From positions 2,170,001 to 2,234,000 of the forward strand of contig NZ_CP139960.1 of the NCBI RefSeq assembly GCF_034424215.1: DNA of 64,000 nucleotides. Reading direction: 5' to 3'. The DNA comes from Niabella yanshanensis. Its GTDB lineage: Bacteria; Bacteroidota; Bacteroidia; Chitinophagales; Chitinophagaceae. Position numbers and translations under genes: made by a program. Below are positions 8,205 to 16,983 of this stretch, piece after piece (position 1 is the first letter of the stretch; every line of letters begins with the position of its first letter). The notes under the pieces are model-generated. The model saw nothing but the letters and a program-made list of their open reading frames with translations, ran no database searches and was not told the origin of the DNA.

Positions 8205-8921
8205 ATGAATATCAATCAACAAACCATAGTGGGAGAGTTGGTAGCAGAAGACTACCGGACTGCATCCGTATTTAAAAGTCATGGTATAGACTTCTGCTGT
8301 AATGGTAACCGGTCTATACAGGATGCCTGCGAAAAAAAGCATTTGGACCCCGAAGCAGTTATTAAAGAGTTACAACAGGTAGCTGCTGCGCAGGGCGACA
8401 AAAATGTCGACTATCAGTCCTGGCCCCCCGATCTGCTGGCAGACTATATAGAAAAAAAGCATCACCGGTATGTAGCTAAAAGAATCGGGGATATCACACC
8501 CTTTTTGAACAAGGTAGCCAAGGTTCACGGCGATCATCATCCCGAACTATTGCAGGTGGAATATTTGTTTGCAGCTTCTGCCTCAGAATTGACCGAACAT
8601 ATGAAAAAGGAAGAAATGATCTTATTTCCCTACGTAAGAACGGTACTTTCAGGCGATCCGGGCAGCGCTCCTTTTGGAACCATTCAAAACCCCATCGGCG
8701 TAATGATGAACGAGCATGATAACGAAGGGGAACGGTTCAGAAAAATCGCAGCCTTAACTAATAATTACACACCCCCGGCAGATGCCTGCAATACGTATCG
8801 TGTAACGCTCGCCATGCTGAAAGAATTTGAGGAGGATCTTCACCTGCATATCCACCTGGAGAACAATATCCTTTTCCCAAAAGCAATTGAACTGGAAGCC
8901 GCTTACGCTCATCACGCATAA
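8205..8921 (+). CDS. ric: iron-sulfur cluster repair di-iron protein
   Basis: This 238-residue protein has the Ric/YtfE/ScdA layout. An N-terminal ScdA_N domain carries GIDFCCNGNRS, and the C-terminal haemerythrin-like four-helix bundle has several His/Glu motifs (HHRYV, KVHGDHHPE, LTEHMKKEEMILFP, MNEHDNEGE, HLHIHLENNILFP). The family repairs Fe-S clusters damaged by NO or oxidants using a di-iron site in the cytosol. It sits directly after the haemoglobin gene in the NsrR-like locus, as in many NO stress regulons, and is followed 34 bp later by the cupredoxin gene. Confidence 0.92.
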   Translation: MNINQQTIVGELVAEDYRTASVFKSHGIDFCCNGNRSIQDACEKKHLDPEAVIKELQQVAAAQGDKNVDYQSWPPDLLADYIEKKHHRYVAKRIGDITPFLNKVAKVHGDHHPELLQVEYLFAASASELTEHMKKEEMILFPYVRTVLSGDPGSAPFGTIQNPIGVMMNEHDNEGERFRKIAALTNNYTPPADACNTYRVTLAMLKEFEEDLHLHIHLENNILFPKAIELEAAYAHHA

Positions 8922-8955
8922 ATTATCATCACATCGATTTAAATTCATTTATAAA

Positions 8956-9471
8956 ATGAAAAAAATATTTCTTTTTGCAATTTCCGGACACCTGCTAACG
9001 GCTTGCAACAATGCCGACACATCTTCAACCGCCACAACCGGCACAACGGTTCCTGAAGTAACGGAAACACGGGCAAGCCAACCAGAAGACCCTGCTGTTG
9101 CTGTCATCACTTTGAACGCCGGAGACGACATGAAGTTTGATCTTGCCGAAATAAAAGTAAACGAAGGACAAACAGTAAAATTAACGCTGAACCATACCGG
9201 CAAAATGGCCAAAACGGCGATGGGTCATAATTTTATACTGCTGGCTCAAGGTGCTGACCTGGCCGCTTTTGCAACGGCTGCCATTAATTCAAAAGAAACC
9301 GATTATTTACCTGCGGGGAAAGAGAATGACATCATTGCTCATACCCGCGTAGTGGGTGGCGGCGAATCGGATTCGATAGAATTTACGGCCCCCGCCAAAG
9401 GCCACTACGAATTTCTATGCTCGTTTCCAGGGCACTCTGCTATGATGAAAGGAATCTTTACTGTTGAATAA
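8956..9471 (+). CDS. azurin-like cupredoxin lipoprotein
   Basis: The 171-residue protein has a lipoprotein signal with lipobox LLTAC (Cys17), so it should be anchored in the envelope. The azurin fold is clear: MGHNF gives copper ligand His91, and CSFPGHSAMMKG gives Cys155, His160 and Met164, the type 1 copper set. Residues 20-50 form a Thr/Ala-rich linker. Azurins and auracyanins carry single electrons between periplasmic partners. Here it may feed NosZ or another reductase. ATG 8956 was chosen because the signal peptide starts there; upstream in-frame codons overlap ric. Confidence 0.9.
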   Translation: MKKIFLFAISGHLLTACNNADTSSTATTGTTVPEVTETRASQPEDPAVAVITLNAGDDMKFDLAEIKVNEGQTVKLTLNHTGKMAKTAMGHNFILLAQGADLAAFATAAINSKETDYLPAGKENDIIAHTRVVGGGESDSIEFTAPAKGHYEFLCSFPGHSAMMKGIFTVE

Positions 9472-9641
9472 TTGCAGATGCAGGCTATTTTCAGCAATGC
9501 TGCGCCACCTGAAAATGCCTGCATTATTTAAACTTCCTGTACATCATTCTGCAGTAACAATATCTTTTACCTGCGAACACGCAAGATTTTACGAAAAGTG
9601 CCCCCTTGATAAAGTATCATGCAACACTTTATACCATTCAT

Positions 9642-10232
9642 ATGCACATAGACTATGATATACTGATCACCTACGGTGGTGTAGCCAGGAAGTTTGAGAA
9701 AGGCAGCTATCTTTTTCATGAAGATGCAATGCCCTATTATTTCTATCAGGTAGTATCCGGCTCTATAAAACTGTTTTCCACCAACAGCGAGGGCAAAGAT
9801 CTGACCCAGGGTATTTTTACAGATGGCCATAGTTTTGGAGAACCTCCTTTACTGCTTGGAAAAGCATATCCCAGTACCGCCCAGGCATGTACAGACAGCG
9901 TTGTAATAAAGCTCAGAAAGGAGCACTTTCTAAGCATATTACATGATTACCCTGACTTAAACCAAAAGCTCATATACACTTTTGCGGGGCGCATTTACAA
10001 AAAAGCTACTGCAGTCCAGACCTGGGTTCAGCAAACGCCGGAGGAAAAAATCTCCCATTTTTTAAAAACCAATAAATGCGTTGATGCTTACGGGACCATG
10101 CAGCAGGTACCATATACCCGGCAGCAAATAGCCGATTTTACGGGGTTACGGGTAGAAACCGTAATACGGACGCTTATGAAAATGAAGACCAAACGCATGG
10201 TCAAAATCGTAGATCACAAACTGTACTATTAA
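9642..10232 (+). CDS. Fnr-like Crp-family regulator of the N-oxide island
   Basis: The 196-residue protein has a cNMP-binding-like roll (FEKGSYLFHEDAMPYYFYQVVSGSIKLF) and a winged helix with recognition region IADFTGLRVETVIRTL. VETxxR resembles the FNR/DNR helix (VETISR) rather than the CRP one. No N-terminal Cys cluster is present, so it is not a classical 4Fe-4S FNR; a haem-binding DNR-type or other sensor is possible. It lies in the middle of the NO/N2O genes and is the best candidate for the TATGA-N6-TCATA sites at 16405 and 23478. ATG 9642 gives the normal N-terminus; a TTG at 9606 is less likely. The next gene starts 4 bp after its stop. Confidence 0.85.
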   Translation: MHIDYDILITYGGVARKFEKGSYLFHEDAMPYYFYQVVSGSIKLFSTNSEGKDLTQGIFTDGHSFGEPPLLLGKAYPSTAQACTDSVVIKLRKEHFLSILHDYPDLNQKLIYTFAGRIYKKATAVQTWVQQTPEEKISHFLKTNKCVDAYGTMQQVPYTRQQIADFTGLRVETVIRTLMKMKTKRMVKIVDHKLYY

Positions 10233-10236
10233 CCGG

Positions 10237-11478
10237 ATGAAAAGCGGTCTGCACAAATGGTTCTATTGGGGTATCGTTAACCTGGCTATAGTGGCCCTGT
10301 ATGGCGCTGTAATGCGATACAAAATCGCGTTCCATTTTCCTTTCTTTGAGCAAAAGAATCTTTTACATGCCCACTCGCACTTTGCTTTTAACGGGTGGAC
10401 AAGCCATATACTTTACTGCGGGCTGACCGCATTCCTCGCCAGGCATATTGCTGCAGCCCCCTTCAAAAAGTATAAGATACTCCTGGGACTGAATTTGATT
10501 TGCTCGTTTGGCATGTTGTTTTCATTTACGATACAGGGGTACAAAGCTACTTCGATCACTTTCTCTACATTGTCGATTGCACTCGCAGTAACGTATGCCC
10601 TATTTTTCTTTAAAGATCAAAAACACCTCCCCATCAACGATGCCGTCAAACCCTGGTGGAAGGCAGCTTTGCTGCTCAATGTGCTTTCGTCGGCCGGACC
10701 TTTTGCGCTTGCTTACCTGATGATCACCCACATTCCCGATCAGCAGATTTACCTGGGTTCGATCTACTTCTATCTTCATTTTCAATATAGCGGCTGGTTC
10801 TTCTTCGGCAGTGTAGCAATGATAGTTTCCCATTTAAACGGGCATTTGCCGACTTTTAAAAAACATTTTACACTTTTTGCGATAACCGTTATACCTACCT
10901 TTTTCCTTTCCCTTCTATGGACGAGGCTCCCGCCCTGGCTGTACTTCGTGACAGCAGCAGCTACGATTCTGCAACTGGCTGCCTGGATATCACTACTTGT
11001 GAAAGCAGCGTCTATTGCAAGAAAAATCAGAACCACTGCCGCACCCAGCTGGATCAATTGGTTCTTCTATGCAGCAGGCCTGGCGCTCACATTAAAATTC
11101 GTACTGCAGGCTATATCGGTAATCCCATCCGTCAGTCAGTTAGTGTTTGGCTTCCGTCCCATAATAATCGCCTACCTGCACCTTGTATTGCTAGGCGTAT
11201 ACAGCTTGTTCTTTATAGGGCTGCTGATAAGCAGGAAAATAATACGCCCCACCTCTACCGCTAAAGTAGCCGCATTCAGTTTTTTATCAGGGGTGCTGTT
11301 AAATGAACTACTGCTGGGTTTGCAGGGCCTCGCGGCCTTTGCGTACCGGCCCATTCCTTTTATCAACGAAATGCTCTTCGGTGCTGCCTTACTGCTGCTG
11401 GCCAGTGCAATGGGATTGGTAATCGCTCAGTTCAACTGCAAAAAAAACACCAAACGGTCCAGGCCAACGATCCGGTAG
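10237..11478 (+). CDS. polytopic membrane protein with His motif, N-oxide island
   Basis: I do not recognise this 413-residue protein with confidence. It has about 11-12 hydrophobic helices. Between helices 1 and 2 it shows LLHAHSHFAFNGW, a His-rich motif that recalls haem or copper ligands in helix II of haem-copper oxidases and in NnrS-type proteins. LHFQYSGWFFFG and AYLHLVLLGVYSLFF carry further conserved-looking His and aromatic residues. It is translationally coupled to the Fnr-like regulator (4-bp gap), which suggests a role in NO or respiratory metabolism. A haem-copper-oxidase-related or NO-response membrane protein is possible, but this is inference. Confidence 0.5.
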   Translation: MKSGLHKWFYWGIVNLAIVALYGAVMRYKIAFHFPFFEQKNLLHAHSHFAFNGWTSHILYCGLTAFLARHIAAAPFKKYKILLGLNLICSFGMLFSFTIQGYKATSITFSTLSIALAVTYALFFFKDQKHLPINDAVKPWWKAALLLNVLSSAGPFALAYLMITHIPDQQIYLGSIYFYLHFQYSGWFFFGSVAMIVSHLNGHLPTFKKHFTLFAITVIPTFFLSLLWTRLPPWLYFVTAAATILQLAAWISLLVKAASIARKIRTTAAPSWINWFFYAAGLALTLKFVLQAISVIPSVSQLVFGFRPIIIAYLHLVLLGVYSLFFIGLLISRKIIRPTSTAKVAAFSFLSGVLLNELLLGLQGLAAFAYRPIPFINEMLFGAALLLLASAMGLVIAQFNCKKNTKRSRPTIR

Positions 11479-11489
11479 GAAGCATCTCG

Positions 11490-11939
11490 TCAAATGCCGC
11501 CATATCTCACAAAGGAGCCTAACACCAGCATCGCAATGCCAATAACAGTTACCGCCACAATATGCAGCCCCATCTCAGGGAGCTTTGCAGGATTTTGTTT
11601 AAGTCGCGGGATCACCCTGGTTTGTGCACTTACCGCCAGCAATACCGTTAAAAAAAGCAGTAAAATTTTAGCTGATGTGATGCGCTCAACCGGTGATGAA
11701 AAAGACAGCCATTGATGCCAGCTAATGCCAAATTGTAACGTCATCCACAAACCGGTTATTACCAGCAATACTAATGCGGTCATACCTATCGGTTCATAGC
11801 TTTTTTCAAATCGGAGTAACCGGCTGGCATTCCTGTCTCGTAAAACTGTCGGCAATATTCCAATCGACAGGTAAAGATGTCCTCCTACCCATACAGTAGC
11901 GGCAAGAAGATGTATAATCAGTAAAAAATGGTGACTCAT
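11490..11939 (-). CDS. CopD-like membrane protein
   Basis: This protein of about 149 residues has four hydrophobic helices and starts with HHFLLIIHLLAATVWVGGHLYLS, similar to the first helices of the CopD/YcnJ copper-import domain and related small haem-type membrane proteins (HxxxxxxWVGGH). Arg and Glu residues lie in the loops. The role may be copper passage across the inner membrane or a haem-dependent function. It immediately follows the second haemoglobin gene on the same strand: the haemoglobin stop codon overlaps a GTG that precedes this ATG. Both may serve copper or NO handling for the nos system. Confidence 0.65.
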   Translation of the reverse strand: MSHHFLLIIHLLAATVWVGGHLYLSIGILPTVLRDRNASRLLRFEKSYEPIGMTALVLLVITGLWMTLQFGISWHQWLSFSSPVERITSAKILLLFLTVLLAVSAQTRVIPRLKQNPAKLPEMGLHIVAVTVIGIAMLVLGSFVRYGGI

Positions 11940-11941
11940 CA

Positions 11942-12307
11942 CTAAATTTTTTCCATCATGACAGCCGCAATGGCTTTTGAACGTTGCTTCATTTTATCAG
12001 CATGGGGTCCGGCAAAAAGCCCATCCACTGCAGCCTCGAAAAGCTTCATCCACTGAGCAAAATGAGCTGGCGTAGTAGTATGCAGCCTGTTAAGATATCG
12101 ATGCGTAGCTATCGGATTACCTTCGTACTCGCCGGTAAAAAATAAAGCGTTTTCCCAAAATGCGCACATTTTTTGCATATGGTATGGCCAGTTTACATGA
12201 ACTACTTCAGAAAAAAAGAATCCAATTACCGGATCAGCTTTTACCTGCTCATAAAACTTTACCATTACAAGTTCTATATCCTCTTTATTGGAAATATCCA
12301 TTTTCAT
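11942..12307 (-). CDS. truncated haemoglobin, second copy
   Basis: This 121-residue group III-like globin shows FYEQVKADPVIGFFF in the B helix, YHMQKMCAFWENALFFTG in the E region, and HFAQWMKLF with likely proximal His82. It differs clearly from the 7772-8167 globin, so it is not a recent duplicate. It is coupled to the CopD-like gene. A -7 element TACTTTTG lies at 12407-12414 on this strand, giving an untranslated leader of about 100 bases. A role in NO or oxygen chemistry is likely, given the location next to nosYFDL. Confidence 0.88.
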   Translation of the reverse strand: MKMDISNKEDIELVMVKFYEQVKADPVIGFFFSEVVHVNWPYHMQKMCAFWENALFFTGEYEGNPIATHRYLNRLHTTTPAHFAQWMKLFEAAVDGLFAGPHADKMKQRSKAIAAVMMEKI

Positions 12308-12406
12308 ATCCTGTTGGTTTAATATGCTTATTGGGTCTCACTCCCATTACACAGACTAGATAAAATATTTATTTGATGCCTGCCATCAGATACAAGCCAG
12401 CGCGGA

Positions 12407-12414
12407 CAAAAGTA
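12407..12414 (-). promoter_or_regulatory. -7 element for the haemoglobin/copD operon
   Basis: On the minus strand TACTTTTG matches the Bacteroidota -7 consensus TAnnTTTG exactly. No clear -33 box is seen. The rest of 12308-12573 shows no gene. Confidence 0.5.
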
Positions 12415-12573
12415 TCCGCTCTTACAAGATACATTTCATCTTACTGACCAGGCACACTTACGCTTACAATCGCTATATCGCTTACTATTTATTTCAAGAC
12501 AAGCCAATTACGGGCTTCACTATTCTCTGCTGGTTATGACTCCTGTCAGATCTTTTCTATGGAGGTCTCTCAT

Positions 12574-13341
12574 TTACAAATCTTTCTTTTTAAACTTTTT
12601 CTGCGACCAGTAAAAAGGTATCACAATCCACAATAATAACAAGGCAAACGACAGTACAAGTCCTCCTGCATGACCGAAAAAATATTTAAAAATGGCACCC
12701 GTATAACCCAGCATCGCCGAAACATCCAACTTCAGCAGAACAAGAATACGGAAGAGATCAATGGGACTAAATGCGCTCAATACAACCACCGCTTTTTCGA
12801 TAGGATAGTCGGCAAACTGGAAAAACAGAAATAGCACCAATGCATCAAAAAGTATAGCGAAATAAAGCCACAAAATAATAGAAGCACCGATACCCCTGGC
12901 TTTATCCCTGGTAATAATGCTACTTAAGAATGCAACAGCTACAAAAATAACTGATACCAAAGAGCCGGCAGCAATCATCATTACAGCTACATTCCAATCG
13001 GCGAATACCAGCAGCGGAATGCCTACTCCTATCCAGTAAGCCATCACCATGCTTAACGACAAGCCGGCGAATAACGCCTTCCATATCTTACTTCGCTTTA
13101 CGGGATGACTGAGTAACAGTTCTATAAACTCGCTGCTGTTGTATACATAAATAGTGGGGAACAATACCGACATCAGCGGCACTGTGAGTAAAACAATATT
13201 TAAAACCGTGATCACTCCTTTTACCGGGTTATCTTCCAGGCTGAAAGCGCTCCAGGAAAACAATGCCAGCAAGAGCGCGTAAAACAGCACTACCTTATTT
13301 TTTAGAATATCTAAAGTCACATATTTTAATATTTTGATCAT
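12574..13341 (-). CDS. nosY: NosY-type ABC transporter permease
   Basis: The 255-residue membrane protein has six hydrophobic helices and no catalytic motif. It starts inside the end of nosF with a 4-bp overlap, the usual arrangement for an ABC permease and its ATPase. SSEFIELLLSHPVKRSKIWKA is the loop typical of ABC-2 permeases that contacts the ATPase. With NosF and NosD it would form the NosDFY complex needed to build the copper centres of N2O reductase. It is the last gene of the nosLDFY operon. Confidence 0.88.
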   Translation of the reverse strand: MIKILKYVTLDILKNKVVLFYALLLALFSWSAFSLEDNPVKGVITVLNIVLLTVPLMSVLFPTIYVYNSSEFIELLLSHPVKRSKIWKALFAGLSLSMVMAYWIGVGIPLLVFADWNVAVMMIAAGSLVSVIFVAVAFLSSIITRDKARGIGASIILWLYFAILFDALVLFLFFQFADYPIEKAVVVLSAFSPIDLFRILVLLKLDVSAMLGYTGAIFKYFFGHAGGLVLSFALLLLWIVIPFYWSQKKFKKKDL

Positions 13342-14048
13342 ACCACCTCCGTCTTTAAGAGATGAACAATGGAGCGGGCAAGTGAGTCTTCACCCGTCAA
13401 ATATTTCAACTCATCCACATTCTTATGCAGTATGAGCTTTCCCTCCTGCATAAAAACTACCTGGCTCACAATATCCTCCAGTTCGCTTAGCAAATGCGAG
13501 GTAATGAGTATGAGACACCCCCTGCTTCTGGCTTCTATAATTTTCGCTTTTAATATTTCTGCGGCAATAGGGTCAAGGCCGGCGGTAGGTTCGTCCAGTA
13601 TAAGCACCCGGGGTTTAAAGAGAAAAGCCAGCACAGCGCTTACTTTTTGCGTGGTCCCGCCACTCAGCGTACGCATTCGCTTATGGAGCATATTGCCCAG
13701 CTCAAAACGGTTGTATAAATCGTAATCCTGTGCCTGTGCGGCATGGCGGATGCTTTTGATCATCTTCAGTACCTGCCCGATGGTCATATTTTCGGGATAG
13801 CGGCCGATCTGGGGCATATACCCGATATCATTTCTATAAAGATCGTCGTTTCGGATACTTTTTCCATTAAAAATGATGTCTCCCCTGGTTGGCAGCACCA
13901 TACCCAATATGGACTTGATCAAAGTTGTTTTACCACAACCATTGGGACCAATTAATGCGATAGACTCGCCGGCATTCAACTGCAGGTTTAACCTGTCCAG
14001 GGCCATGAGCTTACCAAACTGCTTGCTGATGTTTTTAATTTCTATCAT
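13338..14048 (-). CDS. nosF: NosF-type ABC transporter ATPase
   Basis: This 236-residue ATPase has all ABC motifs: Walker A GPNGCGKTT, Q-loop MPQIG, signature LSGGTTQK (a C-loop variant), Walker B VLILDEPTAGLD and the H-loop ITSH. It overlaps nosD and nosY by 4 bp each, so the three are translationally coupled. NosF powers the NosDFY complex that helps deliver copper or sulfur species to periplasmic NosZ. Confidence 0.92.
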   Translation of the reverse strand: MIEIKNISKQFGKLMALDRLNLQLNAGESIALIGPNGCGKTTLIKSILGMVLPTRGDIIFNGKSIRNDDLYRNDIGYMPQIGRYPENMTIGQVLKMIKSIRHAAQAQDYDLYNRFELGNMLHKRMRTLSGGTTQKVSAVLAFLFKPRVLILDEPTAGLDPIAAEILKAKIIEARSRGCLILITSHLLSELEDIVSQVVFMQEGKLILHKNVDELKYLTGEDSLARSIVHLLKTEVV

Positions 14049-15292
14049 AATTTATAAGGGCTCATGCATGGCTGGTTATCTACAAAATTCTCCGGAGTCA
14101 GGCCCGGCATTATTTTTTCGGATTTATCTAAAAGGGTGATCATAAAACTTCGGTATAACAACATAGCCGGAGGGTTCTTTTCAACGATGACAGCAAAAAG
14201 GCTTAAAGGATGATAGGGTACATCACCCACCTTATCTTTATCAAGATCGTAGCCTTCATATTTATCCCAATAATTACCTTTAAACTCGTTGAGCGTGAGC
14301 GATCCGTTGGTAGCAACGTCAAAAGTGTTCCCGATAAAGTTATTAGCCGTTACGCGGTTGCCCATGCAATTGGCCTGCATTCTCATTCCCCACCCATTTG
14401 CCCGAAAAACATTGCGCTCGGCTACGATACGATTACTTCCATCCAAGAAGATCCCGGTAGTATTTCTTAAAAAATGGTTGCCCGATAAATAGCAATCAGA
14501 TAGTTCTTTAAATAAAACACCATAAGCCGCATCGCCCCAATTATCCTCGAATGTGTTGTTTATCATAACCACTTTTTTAGTAAACATTACTGCCACACCG
14601 GCTCCGTTACTTTTAAAGTAGTTGGTAATATAGGCATTGCTATGCGAAAACATAAAATGCAATCCGTAACGTAAATTGTACTTCGAAATATTTCTCCAGA
14701 TCACAGAAGCTGTCACAAACTCGAAGTAGATGCCATCTCTATGCCCTTCAATTTTGTTCCCGATAATCTGGAGGCTGTCGCTTTTCCAGCAATGTATACC
14801 ATTGCCCGACTGATACTCCTGTTCCTGGGAGGCTTTAAGCGTGTTGTTTTTTATAATGCAATGTGTGGCATACTGCAGGTAGATCCCAAAATAATTATCA
14901 AGCAGAATATTATCCTCTATTACAATATGATCAACATCATACACTTTTATTCCTCCCGGATCATTTATTGCCGTTCTGCCCGAATTACGGATACAAAGTC
15001 CCTTGATGGTAACGTCATTGCTTTTAACAGACAATATCTCAAATTTCAATTCGCCATCGAGCACAGGTCTGCCTTCTCCTAAAATACACAATGCTTTATC
15101 CACTATAATGTTTCCTTCTTTATAAAGCCCTTTTGAGATCAAAATGGTATCCCCCTTCCTGCTTAAAGCCAGGGCGGATCTGATGCTCCTAAAATCCTTC
15201 CCGGCACCTACCGGAAGTGTCCGCGCATACACATTGCTCATCTGCAATAGTACCATGCAAAGCAGGCTATATAAATGAAAACGACGTCCCAT
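14045..15292 (-). CDS. nosD: NosD-type periplasmic beta-helix protein
   Basis: The 415-residue protein has a signal peptide (LYSLLCMVLLQMSNVYA) and repeated right-handed beta-helix turns rich in Asn and Gly (GLCIRNSGRTAINDPGGIKVYDVDHIVIEDN and similar), matching the CASH/NosD family. NosD lies in the periplasm on top of NosFY, and in known systems interacts with NosL and NosZ during copper-site assembly. It is 6 bp after nosL and overlaps nosF by 4 bp. Confidence 0.92.
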   Translation of the reverse strand: MGRRFHLYSLLCMVLLQMSNVYARTLPVGAGKDFRSIRSALALSRKGDTILISKGLYKEGNIIVDKALCILGEGRPVLDGELKFEILSVKSNDVTIKGLCIRNSGRTAINDPGGIKVYDVDHIVIEDNILLDNYFGIYLQYATHCIIKNNTLKASQEQEYQSGNGIHCWKSDSLQIIGNKIEGHRDGIYFEFVTASVIWRNISKYNLRYGLHFMFSHSNAYITNYFKSNGAGVAVMFTKKVVMINNTFEDNWGDAAYGVLFKELSDCYLSGNHFLRNTTGIFLDGSNRIVAERNVFRANGWGMRMQANCMGNRVTANNFIGNTFDVATNGSLTLNEFKGNYWDKYEGYDLDKDKVGDVPYHPLSLFAVIVEKNPPAMLLYRSFMITLLDKSEKIMPGLTPENFVDNQPCMSPYKL

Positions 15293-15298
15293 ATATTT

Positions 15299-16327
15299 TT
15301 ATTCAGCTTCTAATATGCTCTTAAGGCCTGTCCATGTAAGCACTTTTGTATGGTGCTGCTGAGCATACTCGGCAGCTTGCTCTTTAAGAAGAAAAGCAGC
15401 AATACCTCCGCCCATCGGGCTTTTAATGCTCTCATGCCTTACAAAGAAGGCTGTTTCTGTACTAATCAGTTCTTCGTCTTTCAAAAAGTTACCTGTATAA
15501 TAATTTCCAGGTTTCATATCGGGGTGCTTTTTGGTATGAGCGAGCATGCATGCCATATCATCGTATTTATAAACCCGGCCCTTTGATGTGATCCATTCTG
15601 TAGCAAAGCGGCTTTCAGAGATAGACATTTTGCAAAACTCGCAGGCATCTTTATTATATTGAACAGGTACAGGCCCGGTGTTCCCGCATGAGGATAACAA
15701 GACCGAAATTATAGCAAATACCGAAATCAACCTGCCTGGGCGTATCCGCTTACCCCGTCTCATTTCAATGTAAACAGAAACTATCAGCAGAAATCCGGCA
15801 GCTATAAAAAGCCATCCGCCAATATCCGGAATTGAATAGGCGCCGAAGTTAAGTAGCTGTTTAAATCCCAGTAAAGGTGGCTGATACGCCATTCCAGGTA
15901 CCTTAATGGCTGCATTGGGATCGAGATTGTGTCCGTAATCGTACTCCCATTTCCAGAAATCAACCATGGCAACAATTCCAAATACAATAAATGCTGCCAA
16001 TGCCAGGTAAAGCAGTTTTCTTTTTCCGTTGACGGCCGCCCATAAAAACAATAACGCATAAACTACTATTATGAATGGCAGCAACGTAAACTCCACAAAG
16101 TCGTCGTTATGTAAATTTTTCATACCAATATAATGGTTCAACCCGTTGATGATCTCTACATCTCCCGCCAGTTTGCCTGCCCATATCTGTAACCCCAAAC
16201 CTTCGGGATATTGAGGTGCGTCCAGAGAAATGCTCCAAATGGGTACAAATAAAGAGGCGATCAAACAACAGGAGGCGATAACGAGCAAAGTCTTGGAAAG
16301 GCTAGATATTGTATGATTTTGATTCAT
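15299..16327 (-). CDS. nosL: membrane domain fused to a NosL copper chaperone
   Basis: This 342-residue protein has two parts. Residues 1-195 form a membrane module with about five helices and a large loop (SLDAPQYPEGLGLQIWAGK), of the type encoded as a separate membrane gene in clade II nos clusters. Residues 196-342 are NosL. They include their own lipoprotein-like signal (LISVFAIISVLLSSC, Cys214) and the Cu(I)-binding motif CEFCKM (Cys229, Cys232, Met234). NosL delivers copper for NosZ maturation. An internal ATG at residue 189 (MRRGKRIRPG) could start a free NosL lipoprotein. It is first in the operon nosL-D-F-Y, with an operator and -7 box just upstream. Confidence 0.88.
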   Translation of the reverse strand: MNQNHTISSLSKTLLVIASCCLIASLFVPIWSISLDAPQYPEGLGLQIWAGKLAGDVEIINGLNHYIGMKNLHNDDFVEFTLLPFIIVVYALLFLWAAVNGKRKLLYLALAAFIVFGIVAMVDFWKWEYDYGHNLDPNAAIKVPGMAYQPPLLGFKQLLNFGAYSIPDIGGWLFIAAGFLLIVSVYIEMRRGKRIRPGRLISVFAIISVLLSSCGNTGPVPVQYNKDACEFCKMSISESRFATEWITSKGRVYKYDDMACMLAHTKKHPDMKPGNYYTGNFLKDEELISTETAFFVRHESIKSPMGGGIAAFLLKEQAAEYAQQHHTKVLTWTGLKSILEAE

Positions 16328-16375
16328 TTAATATAAACTGTTTTAGTGATCAGATCTTTTACCTGTAAACTCACG

Positions 16376-16383
16376 CAAAGCTA
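16376..16383 (-). promoter_or_regulatory. -7 element of the nosLDFY operon
   Basis: On the minus strand TAGCTTTG fits TAnnTTTG. Its upstream edge is 29.5 bp from the centre of the TATGA-N6-TCATA palindrome, so the palindrome centre falls close to -41.5 from the expected start, a class II activator position. Confidence 0.65.
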
Positions 16384-16404
16384 TTTCACCTTTCTTCCGG
16401 GTCT

Positions 16405-16420
16405 TATGACCAGGATCATA
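16405..16420. promoter_or_regulatory. Fnr/Crp-type operator between nosL and the copper-uptake operon
   Basis: TATGA (16405-16409), six bases CCAGGA, TCATA (16416-16420). It lies between divergent operons: nosLDFY to the left and the copper receptor operon to the right. The same palindrome occurs at 23478-23493. On the right side, GACCTTCG at 16442-16449 is a weak -7 candidate at the mirror distance. Confidence 0.65.
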
Positions 16421-16538
16421 TTTTATATGCACAACCATCGTGACCTTCGCCCAGGGTGTCAGAAAATTGAAGAGGCGGAGGTTGCGGCTTAACCCATTAT
16501 CTCCTACATTTCACATCGCATTTTTAATAAATTTATAA

Positions 16539-16928
16539 GTGTCCGTATTTCTTAAAATAGCTGCGTTTATTATGTTCTCGCTAATGCTTTTCTGTGTTGC
16601 TAAAAACAGCGTGTTAGTAGCTTTATATGAATTGGACACCAGGGCATTTGTCAGCCTATTTTGCGAAAACAAAAACAGACCACAGCTAAATTGCAATGGT
16701 CATTGTAAATTGGCACAAATGGCCAAGGAGCAGGACGAGGAAAATGCATCGAAAACACTAAAAAATTTGCAACAGGAAATATTCCTTTATTACCAGGAAC
16801 CAACCCTGACTTTCAACGAACTTTCGTACAGTACCGTATCGACACCTACTTATGCTCGTTTACTGGGCAATAATTATTCATTTATATACCTGTTCCGCAC
16901 CGACAAGCCTCCGCGGTTTTTAAGCTGA
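16539..16928 (+). CDS. small Cys-rich membrane or exported protein, copper operon
   Basis: I do not recognise a named family. The 129-residue protein starts with one hydrophobic helix (IAAFIMFSLMLFCVA). It then has LFCENKNRPQLNCNGHCKLAQMAK, a Cys-x8-Cys-x3-Cys cluster with a His, which looks suited to bind a soft metal such as Cu(I). The C-terminal part is unremarkable. It is first of three genes with the lipoprotein at 16984 and the OprC-like receptor at 17929. A periplasmic copper-handling role is inferred from motif and context. Confidence 0.6.
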   Translation: MSVFLKIAAFIMFSLMLFCVAKNSVLVALYELDTRAFVSLFCENKNRPQLNCNGHCKLAQMAKEQDEENASKTLKNLQQEIFLYYQEPTLTFNELSYSTVSTPTYARLLGNNYSFIYLFRTDKPPRFLS

Positions 16929-16983
16929 TTGAAAGACTGATCTACATCTGTTTTGTACTCAATGAGCATAAACAGTATTCCTA

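Noticed and set aside
9606-9625. TTGAT...ATCAT as an Fnr box
   Set aside because: The spacing is one base longer than in a canonical Fnr site and one arm differs, so it may be chance.
9606-9641. Alternative upstream start (TTG) for the Fnr-like regulator
   Set aside because: It adds residues not typical of the family; the ATG at 9642 gives the normal N-terminus.
12535-12550. TATGA-N6-TCAGA as a third nos operator
   Set aside because: Only one arm matches fully, and its position does not fit the -7 element of the haemoglobin operon at 12407, so I do not count it.
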